DNA of 64,000 nt from Tupaia tana (Eukaryota > Chordata > Mammalia > Scandentia > Tupaiidae). The position numbers and the translations under genes were made by a program. The stretch's first letter is position 1. The number at the start of each line of letters is the position of its first letter. Location of the stretch: contig JAKSZU010000006.1 in the NCBI GenBank assembly GCA_026018925.1, positions 132,163,592-132,227,591 of the forward strand, in the 5' to 3' direction. Under the pieces are notes generated by a model. That model was not told where the DNA came from. It searched no databases and saw only the letters and a program-made list of their open reading frames with translations. Of the stretch, positions 62,834 through 64,000 are shown one piece after another.

Positions 62834-63800
62834 ATGACCAGAAACCACCACAAAGGCACAAAAAATATGAGAAAACAAGAAAATATCTCTCCTCCAAAGG
62901 AAAAGAACAACTCATCATCCACAAATGGCACAATGGAAGTTGTGGAAATGTCTGATACTACATTTAGAATATTCATAGTGACAAAGCTAACAGAGATGCA
63001 AGAGGAGGGAAACAAGGAACTCCAGAAGATGCAGGAGAAAAGACAAAAGTTCCCAGAGGTGAGGAATTTCTTGCCTGATCTGAAAGAGGAAATACACACC
63101 ATAAAAAATAATCAAATGGAATTATTAGAGATGACAGCTGTAATACAGGAAATCAAAACATCCCTTGAAAGTATTAAAAAGATTAGATCTTACAGAAGAT
63201 CAAATCTCAGATATAGAAAACAAAATCTCTGGCCTAGAAAAATCCACCACAAAGACTGAGAAAGTAACACCAAAAGTGACAATAGTATACAAGAAATACT
63301 AGATACCATTAAACATCCAAATATCTGGATAATAGGTATTCCAGAAGGTGATGAAAATAAGGTCATTGATAATCTATTCCATGAAATCCTAGAAGAAAAC
63401 TTTCCAAACCTAGATAGGCATTCAAATACCCAGACCCAAGAAATACATAGGACCCCAAACATAATTAATCCAAGAAGATCTTTTCTAAGGCACATCATAG
63501 CCAAGCTGACCAAAACCACTGACAAAGACAAGATACTAAAATTGGCAAGAGAGTAACGTCAGGTTACTTACAAGGGATATCCCATCAGGCTAACAGTGGA
63601 TCTCACTGCAAACAACACAAGCAAGGAAAGAATGGGAAAAAATATTCAAAGTGTTCAGTGAAAAACTATTTCAACCAAGAATACTATACTCGGCAAGATT
63701 ATCCTTCATATGGGAAGACAAGAACATTCTCAGATAAACAAAACCTGAAAGGCTTTACCAACAACAGACCAGCTCTCCAAGAAGTTCTGAATGGAGTGTT
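62834..63800 (+). pseudogene. L1/HAL1 ORF1 (RNA-binding protein), frameshifted
   Basis: The ATG at 62834 opens MTRNHHKGTKNMRKQENIS, the standard lysine-rich L1 ORF1 start, followed by the SPPKEKNNS segment and a long coiled coil. The frame is open for 141 codons, then shifts near 63180: the expected EDQISDIENKISGLEKS continues in another frame. Further frames hold recognisable RNA-recognition and C-terminal pieces (for example IIGIPE-like and the tgggaa...aatattcaaagt block near 63630). Normally ORF1p forms trimers that coat L1 RNA. This copy is dead. Confidence 0.85.
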
Positions 63801-64000
63801 GTACGAGGAAAACTAAAGACAGACACACAGAAATAAGAGTCCAAAAAACAAACAAGCAATTGGCCAACTTAATTGTAGGAACAAGTCCGGAGTTGATTGT
63901 TAACTTCCAGAATTTAAATGGAAAGATAGGACCACAACAGAAGAGCACTAAATTACATGAGACTGAACTGGAGAAATATAATTTTCTGACTTTTGACTAA
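63800..64000 (+). mobile_element. L1-lineage element continuing past the window edge
   Basis: Sequence after ORF1. It may be an eroded start of ORF2, or the 3' end of a HAL1 (half-L1) that never had ORF2. The text ...ttaacttccagaatttaaatgg weakly recalls an ORF2 start. The window ends before this can be settled. Confidence 0.55.

Noticed and set aside
63190-63531. 113-residue minus-strand frame
   Set aside because: Antisense shadow of L1 ORF1, which is poor in reverse stops.

Overview
This is mammalian nuclear DNA, most likely from a tree shrew (Scandentia, Tupaia-like). There are no bacterial genes, operons or CRISPR arrays. The sequence is AT-rich and loaded with interspersed repeats. The dominant repeat is a tRNA-derived SINE with RNA polymerase III A and B boxes, about 60 copies, in a long form (about 250 bp) and a short form (about 150 bp). 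A few composite elements join a tRNA-like head to 7SL-RNA-like segments. 7SL-derived SINEs are typical of primates, tree shrews and rodents; there are no Alu dimers and no rodent B1/B2/ID elements, so a tree shrew fits best. A colugo is the main alternative. The species call is inference, not proof. The one protein-coding feature I can support is a 69-nt exon on the minus strand at 61410-61478. It has consensus splice sites and encodes 23 residues of the conserved glutamine-rich leucine-zipper region of a SoxD transcription factor (SOX5 or SOX6; this exon cannot separate them). The window therefore looks like about 61 kb of the intron downstream of that exon, the exon itself, and about 2.5 kb of the upstream intron, with the gene transcribed right to left. 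Layout: 1-9.4 kb is mixed intron with SINEs and an L2 3' end. About 9.4-13.7 kb is an old antisense L1 broken up by SINEs. 13.7-20 kb is mixed intron with SINEs. 20.03-23.64 kb is a SINE-free island. 23.6-37.8 kb holds SINEs, MIR, a Tigger-like DNA transposon and MaLR-type LTR remnants. 37.85-39.15 kb is an LTR-like segment split by an RPL21 processed pseudogene whose tail became a 310-bp purine microsatellite. 40.5-41.8 kb is a decayed mariner very like Hsmar1. 42.67-44.55 kb is another SINE-free island with two adjacent perfect dyads. 46-47.5 kb is an ancient repeat into which a truncated U4 snRNA copy inserted, with a perfect 12-bp target duplication. 47.5-60 kb is SINE-rich intron. 61.2-61.5 kb has a long perfect hairpin next to the SoxD exon. 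62.3-64 kb is the 5' part of an L1-lineage element with a broken ORF1. Nearly all long open frames in the window are SINE, microsatellite or transposon translations, not genes. No new multi-gene system is evident. The most notable points are the SoxD exon, the Hsmar1-like mariner, a small 72-bp mariner-like MITE family (three copies), the U4 retrocopy, and the dyad-bearing SINE-free island.
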